DNA of 64,000 nucleotides from CAXBNB01 sp040222275 (GCA_040222275.1 JAVKDJ010000011.1:46055-110054), one strand, 5' to 3'; shown: positions 26,901 to 36,401, counted from the first letter of the stretch. The notes: generated from the sequence alone by a model not told the origin. Numbers and translations are program-made.

Positions 26901-27355
26901 TTGGTGGACAAATGTACCTTGGAACAGAGGCTGCTATGGATGGATCTGGGGTTTCCCCACAATCCCTACAATATAGGGAAGGTGGCATCACTGTGGATGG
27001 TTTGATTGACAATGGTGACAATACCTTCAGTGAAAACACAAACCTGATCACGGCACAGCAGTATTGGGGAGCTATGAGTGGTATTGGTGAAAATTACATC
27101 ACCGATCAGACCAATGTGAGAATGAGGGAGCTGTCTATCACCTACAATGTACCAAGTTCTGTTTTGGGCAACACATTTGTGAAAAGTGCCTCTATAGGTT
27201 TTATTGGAAGAAACCTCTTCTTCCTGCACAAAGGCTTTGATGGAAATTTTGATCCTGAAGCTACACTGGGAACCAGTAATGCCGGACAAGGTATCATGCT
27301 CTATGGCATGCCGACAGCCAGGTCATTTGGTTTCAGTTTGAATGTGAAGTTTTAA
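23912..27355 (+). CDS. SusC/RagA TonB-linked outer-membrane transporter with STN domain (locus A)
   Basis: A 1147-residue receptor from the ATG at 23912; the frame also opens at a TTG 9 bases earlier. A signal peptide (about 1-37) precedes an STN secretin/TonB N-terminal domain (about 45-130) that contacts FecR. A carboxypeptidase-regulatory-like domain follows (about 140-215, ITDENGQGLPGASLFIKG). The plug carries LEEVVVTAFGVERSKKALGYA, LFIVDGIPMDN, AALYGSRAANGVIMITTKKG and the barrel extends to the C-terminus. It imports a nutrient too large for porins, with the SusD-like lipoprotein as lid. The substrate is not identifiable. Confidence 0.96.
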   Translation: MKFKLLQLVKTVSKVAIYGILVQCVTYSMLLATEMKAQKSQSIKEVYIDFNIDNSTISLVDIFESIESKTDYRFAYDKRDINKRIKVQLEKEPQTVADVLMKVSEASGLKFKQINKIINIDKIKRSEQGEKIIQVVLDDIDLSGKITDENGQGLPGASLFIKGSSKGTTTDINGNYKLAAPENSILVISFIGYVTEEVLVEKQNVIDLQMKVDASQLEEVVVTAFGVERSKKALGYAVQQVNGDDINTVKASTSAISNLKGRVAGVNITESGSGPGAGVRVIIRGNNSLTQNNQPLFIVDGIPMDNTNLNQGGSVYNSGNSGSGISDINADDIESMSVLKGPNAAALYGSRAANGVIMITTKKGTAGRGLNVGYSTSAVFSSPLMLPEYQNEYGQGSQGQISTDYDELRSRGGSWGGRLDGSSQLYWDGSSKPYTAQPDNVKNFFETGSNVVNTLVLSAGNDAVTTRFSYSNTNNQAMVPNSYLKRNNFNLRTTAKLSERLSIDTKATYISQFTKNRINQGTEGLLTGVFGIPRNAIISDFEDFQDESTGLVRNVTDNGVNPYWLLNHDKSEETRDRLMGFAKATYKFNDWLSAFGRIGTDWTEIRGEGITNTGHWFVRDGSIGFSENTIQETNADFLFMVDKNLSDKVHLNVNFGGNHLKQRHASISTNGTDFRIPAVTTLGSAAVVTGSSGIPSERETNSLYGSAQLSYGGYVFLDVTGRNDWSSTLPAANRSFFYPSASLSVILSEFIDPDQVVMDMLKIRGSWAEVGKDAPARRLENGYNLKGSTNSYLGITTLTVPGTWNDVNIKPEFTNTFEFGLEAVLFSNRLSLDFAYYDIKTTDLIDVVSTDNQQVNPNNYGQVHTNVGQISNKGFEIMLGGTPIRTTDLSWDVSFNLSKNTNKLDEFLPDVDSRGWNSTNGGAIDTRATVGGEYGEIWGTKILRDDNGRMIVTAAGIPRATSEREKLGSFQPDFLSGLSNNLTYKNFALRMLIDGRFGGQMYLGTEAAMDGSGVSPQSLQYREGGITVDGLIDNGDNTFSENTNLITAQQYWGAMSGIGENYITDQTNVRMRELSITYNVPSSVLGNTFVKSASIGFIGRNLFFLHKGFDGNFDPEATLGTSNAGQGIMLYGMPTARSFGFSLNVKF

Positions 27356-27375
27356 GAATAAAAAAAACGACAGTC

Positions 27376-29076
27376 ATGAAAATTTACAATAAAATAGTAT
27401 TTGCCTTGATTTTCATTTTTGCATTGGGTGCCTGCACCTCAGATTTTGATGAAATCAATAGCAATCCAAACAACATTGGTATTGAAGATGCCAGTGCTAA
27501 GTATTTCTTAACAGAATTGATGCTAAGGCCCTATATTCCCAATAGGTTTGCCTATTGGAGGGGACATTTGATACATATGGACCGCTACTCAGGCCATTTC
27601 ACATTTGGGCACAGTAAATCATGGTGGGGAGATGGACTAGGCTACACCTATCATGGGGCATATACCGATGCGACATGGGGCCATTATAATGGGCTTTTGT
27701 CAACACTTAAGCAGTTGTTGGAATTTACAGGGCCTGGTGGTGAATTCGAAAACGAGTTGACGCATTCTGTGGTATTGATATTGAAAAGTCACTACTATCA
27801 GGTGTTTACAGACACATTTGGCCAGATTCCCTATAGCGAACTTTTCCAGGAAGGTGTGAGCCTGCCCAAATTCGATAATCAGAAAGATATCTATAAGGGC
27901 ATTATAGCCGATCTGGACAATGCCATGGCTACCATTGGAAGCAATGAAACCACCGGAGACTTTACCCAGGATTTGGGTGAGAATGACCTGATTTACGGTG
28001 GGGATTTACAGAAATGGAAAAGATTTGCCAATACTTTAAAATTGAGGGTAGCTATGAGGGCCAGAGGGGCCAACGGGGATGATTTTTCTGCCAATGCTAT
28101 TTCACAGGCTTTGGGAGCCCCGTTGCTTGGTGAAAAGGAAAGTGCCCTTATAGAGAAAGATTTGGTAATATCACAATGGGCATATGCCACTTATGGTGAC
28201 ATCTGGTATAACTTCGGCGGAGGGTCGGATTGGACTGTTGGAAGGGAATTGATCAACCAACTTCGCGACAACAACGATCCAAGGCTTAAGGTGTATGCCA
28301 AACCTTCTGAGGGTGGTGAATTTACCTTGAACAGGCCAAAAGCGGAAGACGACCAAGCAGGATTTGACCTGTTTCCAAAGCGGACAACATTTATCAGGGA
28401 CGTTTTGGATGAAGCTGGTGCCCAATATACCTGGGATGATCAGGGTGACCAGATTGTAATCACCATGCCCGAAGAAGTAAATTATGTCGGACAGCCCAGC
28501 AGGTTGAACAGCAATATGGCTTCTTTGGCACAGTTTGGGTTTTTCAGCCGTCCAAGTGATTTAGTCATTGCCAAGAAAAATTCTGGAGATGAAGCAACAC
28601 CAGAAATCGTACTGCAATCAGCCGAGTCTTTCTTTTTGCAAGCTGAGGCGGCTGTAAGAGGTTTGTCAACAGGAGATGCACAGGCATTGTACCAATCCGG
28701 CATTAAAGAAGCTATGCGGGTATGGGGAATTGACGATGGTAGTATCGATAGTTTCCTAGGAGCAGAAGATATGGCTTTATTGAATGGAACGACAGATCAA
28801 AACCTTGAAAAGATCGCTATCCAGCGTTGGATAGCTGGCTACACAGACGGCTATGAAGCCTGGGCTGTGGTGAGGGATACTGGTTATCCAGCTAACCTTG
28901 CCGGTGGCGTGAGCGATTTCGATATTTATGACCCGGGTACTATTGTACAGGGTGGATATCCTCAGAGGTTGCGCTATGGAAGTGGGCTTCAGGCCTCAAA
29001 CCCTAGCAATTTCGAGGCAGCTATTGCCAGCCAGGGTGCCGATTTGCAGGAAACCAAATTGTGGTGGGCTCAATAG
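27376..29076 (+). CDS. SusD-like_2 family nutrient-binding outer-membrane lipoprotein (locus A)
   Basis: A 566-residue lipoprotein (lipobox ALGAC, Cys20) beginning 20 bases after susC. The sequence FDEINSNPNNIGIEDASAKYF and the Trp/His-rich region at about 55-95 are characteristic of the SusD-like_2 branch rather than classical SusD. TPR-like helices provide the scaffold. It forms the surface lid of the SusC channel and binds the ligand. Many members of this branch belong to loci without glycosidases, and none is present here. Confidence 0.92.
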   Translation: MKIYNKIVFALIFIFALGACTSDFDEINSNPNNIGIEDASAKYFLTELMLRPYIPNRFAYWRGHLIHMDRYSGHFTFGHSKSWWGDGLGYTYHGAYTDATWGHYNGLLSTLKQLLEFTGPGGEFENELTHSVVLILKSHYYQVFTDTFGQIPYSELFQEGVSLPKFDNQKDIYKGIIADLDNAMATIGSNETTGDFTQDLGENDLIYGGDLQKWKRFANTLKLRVAMRARGANGDDFSANAISQALGAPLLGEKESALIEKDLVISQWAYATYGDIWYNFGGGSDWTVGRELINQLRDNNDPRLKVYAKPSEGGEFTLNRPKAEDDQAGFDLFPKRTTFIRDVLDEAGAQYTWDDQGDQIVITMPEEVNYVGQPSRLNSNMASLAQFGFFSRPSDLVIAKKNSGDEATPEIVLQSAESFFLQAEAAVRGLSTGDAQALYQSGIKEAMRVWGIDDGSIDSFLGAEDMALLNGTTDQNLEKIAIQRWIAGYTDGYEAWAVVRDTGYPANLAGGVSDFDIYDPGTIVQGGYPQRLRYGSGLQASNPSNFEAAIASQGADLQETKLWWAQ

Positions 29077-29099
29077 TGAAAATTTAACAAGGAAATTAA

Positions 29100-29128
29100 A
29101 GGCTGTCTGGTTTCAGACAGCCTTTTTT
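29100..29128 (+). terminator. Rho-independent terminator of locus A
   Basis: AGGCTGTCTG (29100-29109) and CAGACAGCCT (29114-29123) form a perfect 10-bp stem with a 4-base loop, followed by TTTTT. It lies 24 bases after the SusD-like stop. Confidence 0.93.
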
Positions 29129-29174
29129 GCTCTATACTTCTTTACTCTTACTTTTTACCACCTCAAAAGCCCCA

Positions 29175-29208
29175 TTGCCTGTCATTTGAAATGGAGGTCA
29201 TATATTTG
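29175..29208 (+). promoter_or_regulatory. Promoter of the locus B sigma factor gene
   Basis: TTG (29175-29177) is followed after 23 bases by TATATTTG (29201-29208), fitting the Bacteroidota housekeeping promoter (TTG and TAnnTTTG). The predicted transcript start is about 80 bases before the sigma gene at 29298. Confidence 0.5.
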
Positions 29209-29297
29209 TGTTTGCTGGTGGGGGTTAAGCGGATGCCATAGATTTTTCATGGTGGTCTGGAGTCTCACCCGGAAATGTATATTTTCAACAAAAGCAA

Positions 29298-29879
29298 ATG
29301 GCCGACCGGGTATCTTCAGACAATGAATTATGGGATAAGTTTAGGCAAGGTGATACGAAAGCCCTGGACCAGGTCTATATTAAAGAATTTCAGGCACTAT
29401 ACAACTATGCCAGGAAAATCCATAGCGATCATGATTTTGTGATCGATTGTATCCAGGAGTTGTTCGCAGAACTTTGGGAACGAAGGAAGCATTTGGGTGA
29501 GGCCGGATCGATACGTTTCTACCTGCTCAAGTCAATAAAACGGAAGGTCATCAAAAAACTCAACCGCTTGAACCCGGTTACTTCGGTGAATGTATTGTCT
29601 GATGATTATAATTTCAAGGTAGAATATTCGATAGAACAGGATATTATTTTCAAGGAAATTGCCTCGGAGAGCACCGATAAAGTCCGGGAGGCAATAGGCC
29701 AATTGTCTGACCGTCAAAAGGAGGTTATCTATCTACGATTTTATCAAAACCTGAAATTTGATGAAATCTCGGAAATCATGTCCATCAAAAACCAATCCGC
29801 AAGAAATTTATTGTTCGAAGGATTGTCTCGCTTAAAGTCAATTTTGGCCAATTTTATGGTCCTTTTCATCTCCTCTTAA
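29298..29879 (+). CDS. ECF RNA polymerase sigma factor (locus B)
   Basis: A 193-residue sigma-70 family factor. Region 2 is at about 22-85 (VYIKEFQALYNYARKI then DCIQELFAELWERR) and region 4 at about 128-180 (LSDRQKEVIYLRFYQNLKFDEISEIMSIKNQSARNLLF). It ends in a short hydrophobic tail (ILANFMVLFISS). It is 86 bases upstream of a FecR gene and belongs to a sigma/FecR/SusC/SusD unit. Confidence 0.91.
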   Translation: MADRVSSDNELWDKFRQGDTKALDQVYIKEFQALYNYARKIHSDHDFVIDCIQELFAELWERRKHLGEAGSIRFYLLKSIKRKVIKKLNRLNPVTSVNVLSDDYNFKVEYSIEQDIIFKEIASESTDKVREAIGQLSDRQKEVIYLRFYQNLKFDEISEIMSIKNQSARNLLFEGLSRLKSILANFMVLFISS

Positions 29880-29965
29880 AAAATATCGATTTTTTTTTCT
29901 GTTCTACCAGTACATTATTGTACCAGGCGGCTTTTTAATAATAAAGGCCCTAAATAATAGTACAC

Positions 29966-30988
29966 ATGAACAATTCGAGCCTCATGATTGAAGATATTCT
30001 CGAAAACCCAAAATTCGTTGACTGGGTACTCAACCCCAACCAAATGACCAGGCAGGAATGGGAGGAGTGGCTGGCCCGAAACCCCCAGGATCAGGACAAA
30101 ATAGATTTGGCCAGGAAAATCGTTTTAAGTTTGAAAGTGGAAGAAACTTCTTTGAGTGAATCCTTTATCAAAGAAAATTTAAAAGACTTCAAACACAAAG
30201 TAGGCATAAGGGAAGAAAATACAGCCAAGGTTGTACCGATGTGGTCTTCTAAGTGGATCAAGTGGTCAGCTGCAGCTGTGCTGTTGTTGGTCGCAGGTAT
30301 TCAATTCTTTTCCACCCAAAAAACAGAAGAGTCAGCTGTGGTTTCTGCCAGCGAATGGATAGTTAAAACCAACCCAAAAGGACAGAAGCTAATCGTATCA
30401 CTGGAAGATGGGTCAACGGTAAAACTCAATGCTGAAAGCACAATTAGGTATTCAACAGATTTCAGAAATTCAAGAATAGTAGAGCTGGAAGGAGAAGCCT
30501 TTTTCGAAGTGAAAAGGGATGCGGAGCAACCATTTGTAGTGAGAAGCCAAAACCTGGAAACGACCGTGCTGGGCACATCTTTCAACGTAAGGAGCTACCC
30601 TGAGGAGCCTATGTCCAGAGTGGTGGTAGCCAGCGGTAAAGTTCTGGTTGCCACTAAAGACAAGGACGAAAAGGTAATTTTGACAAAAGCCCAGATGACC
30701 CTCCATACTGCAGTGAATGGCCTTGCAGAGGCAGGGGAAGCCGATATGCGCAAAGAACTGGCCTGGAAGGACAATGTGTTGGTTTTTGAAAATGCCTCCT
30801 TCGACAAAATAGAACAAGAGCTTACCCGATGGTTCAATGTTCACTTCGAGTATGACAAACGTCCTGTAATCAATTCGTTTAATGGCGAATTTAAAAATCA
30901 GAGCCTCGAAAACATACTACAGGGAATCCGCTTTGCCACAGGGCTGGAATACAAACTGGAAAAGCAAAAAGTAGTCATTTTAAATTAG
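29966..30988 (+). CDS. FecR-family anti-sigma factor (locus B)
   Basis: A 340-residue inner-membrane protein with a cytoplasmic sigma-binding N-terminus and one membrane segment at about 93-112 (WSAAAVLLLVAGIQFF). A periplasmic FecR domain lies at about 130-235 (TNPKGQKLIVSLEDGSTVKLNAEST then GEAFFEVKRDAEQPFVV). A C-terminal DUF4974-like domain (about 270-340) carries FENASFDKIEQELTRWFNVHF and FNGEFKNQSLENIL. It pairs with the sigma factor upstream and the STN domain of the SusC downstream. Confidence 0.94.
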   Translation: MNNSSLMIEDILENPKFVDWVLNPNQMTRQEWEEWLARNPQDQDKIDLARKIVLSLKVEETSLSESFIKENLKDFKHKVGIREENTAKVVPMWSSKWIKWSAAAVLLLVAGIQFFSTQKTEESAVVSASEWIVKTNPKGQKLIVSLEDGSTVKLNAESTIRYSTDFRNSRIVELEGEAFFEVKRDAEQPFVVRSQNLETTVLGTSFNVRSYPEEPMSRVVVASGKVLVATKDKDEKVILTKAQMTLHTAVNGLAEAGEADMRKELAWKDNVLVFENASFDKIEQELTRWFNVHFEYDKRPVINSFNGEFKNQSLENILQGIRFATGLEYKLEKQKVVILN

Positions 30989-31038
30989 AAACCCTTAGAA
31001 AAAGATACAATGAAAAACGACACGAGTTAAAAGAAAAA

Positions 31039-31084
31039 GCTCCTAAACTGAACGCGTTTGGAAGACATAATCCAGTTTAAGAGC
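31039..31084 (+). promoter_or_regulatory. Leader hairpin before susC (locus B)
   Basis: GCTCCTAAACTG (31039-31050) and CAGTTTAAGAGC (31073-31084) pair with one mismatch around a 22-base loop. The hairpin sits between fecR and susC without a T-run, so an attenuator, RNA-processing or mRNA-stability role is more likely than simple termination. Confidence 0.5.
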
Positions 31085-31096
31085 CCCACAATTTGT

Positions 31097-31117
31097 AAAC
31101 TATTGTTTAAACAAATC
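31097..31117 (+). promoter_or_regulatory. Conserved pre-susC element (locus B)
   Basis: AAACTATTGTT, three bases, then ACAAATC, ending 10 bases before the susC ATG. A nearly identical element occurs before the SusC gene at 56721, and a shorter version occurs before the minus-strand SusC gene. The role (promoter part or translation-initiation leader) is not known. Confidence 0.45.
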
Positions 31118-31127
31118 ATGTAAAATT

Positions 31128-34100
31128 ATGTATAAAAAATTACAGCGTCAAATTATTAAAGCGTTGAAGATCACCTTACAAGGCATATTACTTCAAAGTG
31201 TTTTTGTGAGTTTGCTCATAGCAAACGACAGCAATGCCCAACGCCAGCGCAGCATTGAGGATATTTATATTGATATTAGTTTCCAAAATGCCTCACTTGA
31301 ATCGGTTTTGGGAGAAATATCTTCTAAATCCGCCTTGAACTTCTCTTACGAAGGGAACAATATCCCCTTGAAAAGAAAGATTTCTGCCCATGCGAACCAT
31401 GAGTCTGTAGCCAACATTCTGCGTAATATTTCCAAATCTGCCAAAGTGAAGTTCAAAAGGGTAAATGGAAATATTTTCGTAGCTACTTTGAAAAATGACA
31501 ACCTTGAGATCGTCCAGGAGGAGTTTTTGGCAGAGGTAGATATAACAGGCAAAATCACTGATGAAAATGGAGAAGGACTGCCGGGGGCATCTGTTGTAGT
31601 AAAAGGCACATCAAGTGGAACGACCAGCGATCTGGATGGCAATTATAAACTTTCCGCTGAAGAAGGGGTTACGTTGGTATTTTCGTTTGTGGGCTATACT
31701 GCGAAAGAGTTTGTAGTGGGAAGTCAGAGTGTCATAGACATCCAGATGCAGGTGGATGCCGAGCAACTGGAAGAAGTGGTTGTTGTGGGTTATGGTACCC
31801 AGAAAAAATCTGATGTTACCGGTTCAGTAGCCACAGTGAAGGGGGACAAGCTTACAGTGGCTCCTATGCCCAATCTTTCAGCTGGCCTGGCCGGTAAACT
31901 GACCGGTGTAATCACCTCACAGCAAACAGGGGTGCCGGGATTTGACAATACCACAATACGAATCAGGGGTGCCAGTTCATTGAACAACAACAGCGCCCTG
32001 GTGATTGTAGATGGTATCGAAAGGCCGCTGAACCGTATCAATCCCAACGAAATCGAAAGCATTACCGTGCTGAAAGATGCAGCCTCTGCAGCTATATATG
32101 GAGCACGGGCAGCCAACGGGGTAATCCTGGTAACCACCAAAAGAGGAGGGGACAAGCCCGCCCAGTTTAACTACAGCGCCAGCTTTGGTACACAGAAAAT
32201 CACAAGGCACCCTGAGTATATGAATGCCTATCAGTATGCTAAATTGATTACCGAGGCTCAATTGAATGACAATCCCAATTTGGATCCGGATGAGTTGAGG
32301 TTCACTGAACAGCAAATTGAAGATTATCGCACGGGCAAACTTCCCAGTACCGATTGGTTTGCGACCGTGCTAGATGACAGTGCCCCTATACAGCAGCATA
32401 ATTTGTCTGTTGACGGAGGAAACCAAAACACAAAATACTTTTTCTCCCTTGGTTATCTTGACCAGAAGGGGCTTTACTCCACTTCAGGGTATAAAAGCTA
32501 CAGTGTAAGGTCAAACATAGATACTGAAATTAGAAAAAACCTGAGCATTGGGCTGGACCTGGCAGGAAGACTTGAAAAAGTGAAAAATACAGGTGCTGGT
32601 GGATTGAACACGAATCCCGGATCCCTGGATTTTGGAACCAATCAAATCATGGCGGGACTGGCCAATGCCAATCCAACTTTGCCAGCTTGGGTCGATGGTG
32701 ATGGAGATGGTGAAGTGGACGACTTTGGATATGATGGTCGGGTCGCCACTGCTTTAGGACGGGCAATTGGTGCTGGTGAGTTCAACCGTAGCAATAACGT
32801 ATTCCAAAGTTCTTTGAGCCTTCGATACGATATGCCCTGGTTGGAAGGCCTGTATGCCAAAGCGAGGTATTCTTATGATGCCACTTTCCGACAGGATAGG
32901 AATTTCGAGTTGCCTTATACTTACTATGTGACGACCGCAAATGGATTTTCCGAGGCGACTAGCCGTACCTCTCCCCGCTTGCACGAAAACAGAAAAAATT
33001 TCGATCAAAGAACAGCCCAGGCAAGCATAGGCTATGACACTAATTTTGGGGAAAATGTTATTTCAGCGTTGCTGCTTTACGAACAGGTGGAAAATAGCGA
33101 AGATGAAATTAGTGCGTTCAGAGATGGTTTTTTAGGCACTTCCGTAGATCAGTTTATTGCAGGCTCACCAGAAAACGCCACCAATGGTGGTAAGGCAGAA
33201 CAACAAGCACGGGTAGGTTATGTAGGAAGGGTAAACTATAACAGGTCCGACAAATATTTGTTCCAGGCCAACTTCCGGTATGACGGTTCGCACCGTTTCA
33301 GTAAGGATGATAGGTTTGGTTTCTTCCCAGCTATGAGTGCCGCATGGAGGCTCTCTGAAGAGGACTTTTTTCCAAATGACGGTGCACTTAGCAACCTGAA
33401 ATTCAGGGCTTCCTGGGGTAAATTTGGTAACGACAGGGTTAACGCTTTCCAATACTTGTCATTGTTCAGCATCCGCAGTTCTGTATCGGCAATCGGTGGC
33501 ACCACAAGAACGGGAATAAGGGAATCAGTTTTACCCAACCCAAATATTACCTGGGAGAAAGCAACCGGTACCAACATTGGTTTTGAACTCGGGTTAGTGG
33601 ACAACAAAATCGAATTGGAGTTTGACTACTTTACTAAAAAGACCACTGATATTCTGGTGCCTGCGGCGGGCAATTTCCCTGATACCTTTGGGGCCAACCT
33701 TCCTGACGAGAACATAGGAGAAACTGAGAATAGGGGAATTGAAGCCCTTGTGAGGTATTCCAACGACTTTGGGGAGGTTCATATCAATACATCAGCAAAC
33801 CTCACCTACGCCACCAGCAAGGTGGTAGAAATGGCTGAAGCCGAGAATGTAAACGACTACTATAGGCTTACCGGACAGCCGATTGGTGTAGAACGTGGGT
33901 ACATAGCCCTGGGATTATTTCAATCGCAGCAGGAGTTGGACTCCTGGCCAAGACAGGATCAGGATGAAACCAACCCAAACTCTTCGCTTTCTCCTGGGGA
34001 TATCAAATACCAGGACATAAATGGTGACAATGTGATTGACGGGGACGACCGTACGATCATAGGCAAAAGCGAATTGCCTGAATTCATTTTTGGTTGGAAT

Positions 34101-34538
34101 ATTGCTACCCGGTACAAAGGGTTTAGTGTGACCGCCAACTTACAGGGAGCCTCTGGCTTCACCAGGTATGCACAGTACATTCCATTCAGCATAGAGAGCA
34201 ATTCCAGGGCATTGCTGGAAGACTCCTGGAGACCTGGAAATGAAGGCGCAAGGTTCCCTCGTATTACTGTGGGTACCACTTCCAACAACGACAAGCATTC
34301 CACATTCTGGCTGGAAGAAATTACCTATATCAGGTTGAGAAATGTGGAGTTTTCCTATACACTTCCCACCAACCTTTTAGAAAATGTAGGGATCGAAAGT
34401 GTGAGGGTCTATCTGGCTGGAAACAACCTGTTTACCTGGTCTAATGTAGCCGATATCGATCCGGAAGGGCCTTCTTCGTTCAGGCCTTATTACCCGCAGA
34501 TGAAGTCCATGATCATGGGTTTAAACATTACCTTCTAA
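31128..34538 (+). CDS. SusC/RagA TonB-linked outer-membrane transporter with STN domain (locus B)
   Basis: A 1136-residue receptor: signal peptide (about 1-38), STN domain (about 45-125), carboxypeptidase-regulatory-like domain (about 138-215, ITDENGEGLPGASVVVKG), plug (LEEVVVVGYGTQKKSDVTGSV, ALVIVDGIERPL, AAIYGARAANGVILVTTKRG) and a C-terminal barrel. It differs from the locus A receptor by a calcium-binding-like DINGDNVIDGDDRT segment near residue 965, common in SusC loops. It should import the locus B nutrient and signal through FecR. Confidence 0.97.
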   Translation: MYKKLQRQIIKALKITLQGILLQSVFVSLLIANDSNAQRQRSIEDIYIDISFQNASLESVLGEISSKSALNFSYEGNNIPLKRKISAHANHESVANILRNISKSAKVKFKRVNGNIFVATLKNDNLEIVQEEFLAEVDITGKITDENGEGLPGASVVVKGTSSGTTSDLDGNYKLSAEEGVTLVFSFVGYTAKEFVVGSQSVIDIQMQVDAEQLEEVVVVGYGTQKKSDVTGSVATVKGDKLTVAPMPNLSAGLAGKLTGVITSQQTGVPGFDNTTIRIRGASSLNNNSALVIVDGIERPLNRINPNEIESITVLKDAASAAIYGARAANGVILVTTKRGGDKPAQFNYSASFGTQKITRHPEYMNAYQYAKLITEAQLNDNPNLDPDELRFTEQQIEDYRTGKLPSTDWFATVLDDSAPIQQHNLSVDGGNQNTKYFFSLGYLDQKGLYSTSGYKSYSVRSNIDTEIRKNLSIGLDLAGRLEKVKNTGAGGLNTNPGSLDFGTNQIMAGLANANPTLPAWVDGDGDGEVDDFGYDGRVATALGRAIGAGEFNRSNNVFQSSLSLRYDMPWLEGLYAKARYSYDATFRQDRNFELPYTYYVTTANGFSEATSRTSPRLHENRKNFDQRTAQASIGYDTNFGENVISALLLYEQVENSEDEISAFRDGFLGTSVDQFIAGSPENATNGGKAEQQARVGYVGRVNYNRSDKYLFQANFRYDGSHRFSKDDRFGFFPAMSAAWRLSEEDFFPNDGALSNLKFRASWGKFGNDRVNAFQYLSLFSIRSSVSAIGGTTRTGIRESVLPNPNITWEKATGTNIGFELGLVDNKIELEFDYFTKKTTDILVPAAGNFPDTFGANLPDENIGETENRGIEALVRYSNDFGEVHINTSANLTYATSKVVEMAEAENVNDYYRLTGQPIGVERGYIALGLFQSQQELDSWPRQDQDETNPNSSLSPGDIKYQDINGDNVIDGDDRTIIGKSELPEFIFGWNIATRYKGFSVTANLQGASGFTRYAQYIPFSIESNSRALLEDSWRPGNEGARFPRITVGTTSNNDKHSTFWLEEITYIRLRNVEFSYTLPTNLLENVGIESVRVYLAGNNLFTWSNVADIDPEGPSSFRPYYPQMKSMIMGLNITF

Positions 34539-34554
34539 ACAAAACTGAATCAAG

Positions 34555-36264
34555 ATGAAAAATTTAAATATAATTTCTTTTATGGTCGGAGTACTCCTAT
34601 TGCTAGGGTGCCACGACATAATGGATGTAGATAATAAATCAGCAATTAGCGCTGACGCAGTATTCAGCGACCAGGGGCTGGTAGAAGCTTATTTATTTCA
34701 AATCTATGGATATACACCATTTGAATACATGAGGGGGGCGCCCACAGTTGTTGGGCAGGATGGCCCGGGAGGCAGAGGGTTCAATACCACATTTATGCTT
34801 GCCACAATTACCGATGAAGCCCGTGCCAAAAGCGGCTGGGTGGATGCCAATGATGAAGTAGTTCCTGGAAATATTTCACCCACAAGAAACGTAGGCCTGG
34901 ATGTCTGGGAAGACCACTATCGTGCCATTCGGGAGTGCAATACTATGATTCAGGGGCTGGAAAGTTCACCCCTCAACGAAGACTTTGTGAAGCAAATAAG
35001 TGCAGAAGCAAGGTGGGTAAGGTCATTGTTTTACTTTGACCTGGCCAGAAGGTATGGTGGGGTACCTATCATCACAAAACCCCAAGGCCTGGATGATGAG
35101 GTATTCGTTTCCAGAAACCCCATAGCCGATGTTTACCAGTTTATTTATAGTGAACTTGAAGCCATCGCCAATGACTTGCCTTCTGTAACGGAAGGTGCAC
35201 AACGCGACCGTGCCAACAGAGAGGCCGCCTGGGCCCTTAATGGCCGGGCGATGATGTATGCTGAAAGGTGGGACGATGCAGCAGCCCTTTCCAAGAAAGT
35301 AATCGACGCAGGAATGGAACTTTCTCCGGATTATGGTGAATTGTTTAGAAGCTATGGTGAAGACCCGGAAGTGCTCTTCGAAATCCGCATGGAAGTGGGC
35401 ACCTTCGGGCATGGATTGGATAAATGGAATTATCCGGTAGGATACAGGAGTGAGGCCGGAGGCCAGCTAAACCCTACTCAGGAAATGGTGGATTCTTATG
35501 AAATGGCCAATGGATTGCCAATCAACGATCCCATTTCCGGCTATGACCCAGCCGACCCCTATGCCAACCGTGACCCCAGGCTTGAGGCCAGTATTTTGTA
35601 TCATGGCAATTCGCTTGGTGTACAACCACTTATTGGTATTGACAGGATTGACACGGAATTTATTGTGGGCCGGGAAGCTCTCAGAAAACCAAATGAAGGA
35701 AACGATTCCCAGTCTGGCTATTACCTGAAAAAATTCCTGGATCCATCCCTGGGAGTGAACCCAGACAGAGGGGCTAGCAAGCAGTCATTCAAACATTTGA
35801 GGTTTGGTGAAGTTTTACTCAACTATGCCGAATCCAGGAATGAAGCAAACGGACCCGACCAAAGTGTATATGATGCTATAAACGAAATCAGGGCAAGGGC
35901 TGGTATGCCTAATACCCCTACCGGTCAGTCTAAAGACGATATGAGGGAAACCATCCGTCATGAAAGAAAAATAGAGCTGGCATTCGAAACCCATCGATGG
36001 TTTGATTTGATTAGATGGGATTTGTCCGAACAGGTATTGAACGGCAAGCAATTTCATGGCATGAAAGTCACCAGAAAAGGGGATGTACCAGATCCATACG
36101 TAGCAGAATACGAGCCCGAAAACCTCAATTATGACCCAACGTTTGTGATTTCAACCTCAAAACCGCAGGTGTTTTTGCCGCATTTTTACCTTATGCCAAT
36201 ACCACAAAGTGAAATAGACAAAAACCCTAACCTGGCCCAAAACCCAGGATATGGACCGAATTGA
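34555..36264 (+). CDS. SusD/RagB family nutrient-binding lipoprotein (locus B)
   Basis: A 569-residue lipoprotein (lipobox LLLGC, Cys19) 16 bases after susC. It shows the classical SusD pattern: YRAIRECNTMIQGLE near 123, AEARWVRSLFYFDLARRYGGVP near 150-175, and C-terminal RKIELAFETHRWFDLIRWD near 472-490, with a final PIPQSEIDKNPNLAQNPGY typical of RagB/SusD. It binds the ligand at the cell surface over the SusC channel. Confidence 0.96.
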   Translation: MKNLNIISFMVGVLLLLGCHDIMDVDNKSAISADAVFSDQGLVEAYLFQIYGYTPFEYMRGAPTVVGQDGPGGRGFNTTFMLATITDEARAKSGWVDANDEVVPGNISPTRNVGLDVWEDHYRAIRECNTMIQGLESSPLNEDFVKQISAEARWVRSLFYFDLARRYGGVPIITKPQGLDDEVFVSRNPIADVYQFIYSELEAIANDLPSVTEGAQRDRANREAAWALNGRAMMYAERWDDAAALSKKVIDAGMELSPDYGELFRSYGEDPEVLFEIRMEVGTFGHGLDKWNYPVGYRSEAGGQLNPTQEMVDSYEMANGLPINDPISGYDPADPYANRDPRLEASILYHGNSLGVQPLIGIDRIDTEFIVGREALRKPNEGNDSQSGYYLKKFLDPSLGVNPDRGASKQSFKHLRFGEVLLNYAESRNEANGPDQSVYDAINEIRARAGMPNTPTGQSKDDMRETIRHERKIELAFETHRWFDLIRWDLSEQVLNGKQFHGMKVTRKGDVPDPYVAEYEPENLNYDPTFVISTSKPQVFLPHFYLMPIPQSEIDKNPNLAQNPGYGPN

Positions 36265-36337
36265 TTATTTGATGTGTAATTGAAGGTTGAGAACACTCCG
36301 CTACATTGTGGATGATATAATCAATTAAAGTAGGTTA

Positions 36338-36401
36338 CGCTGGTGCGAGCCATTGGCTCGTATCTGGTTTGATTGATACGAGCCAAAGGCTCGCACCAGC
36401 G
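36338..36401. repeat. 27-bp inverted repeat (extragenic palindrome)
   Basis: Arms 36338-36364 and 36375-36401 pair over 27 bases with a single mismatch around a 10-base loop; the core reads GGTGCGAGCC...GGCTCGCACC. It lies between locus B SusD and the FG-GAP protein gene. It has no T-run, so it is a dispersed extragenic palindrome or mRNA 3'-stabilising hairpin rather than an ordinary terminator. A second bracket CGTCATT/AATGACG (36418-36424 with 36465-36471) follows. Confidence 0.75.
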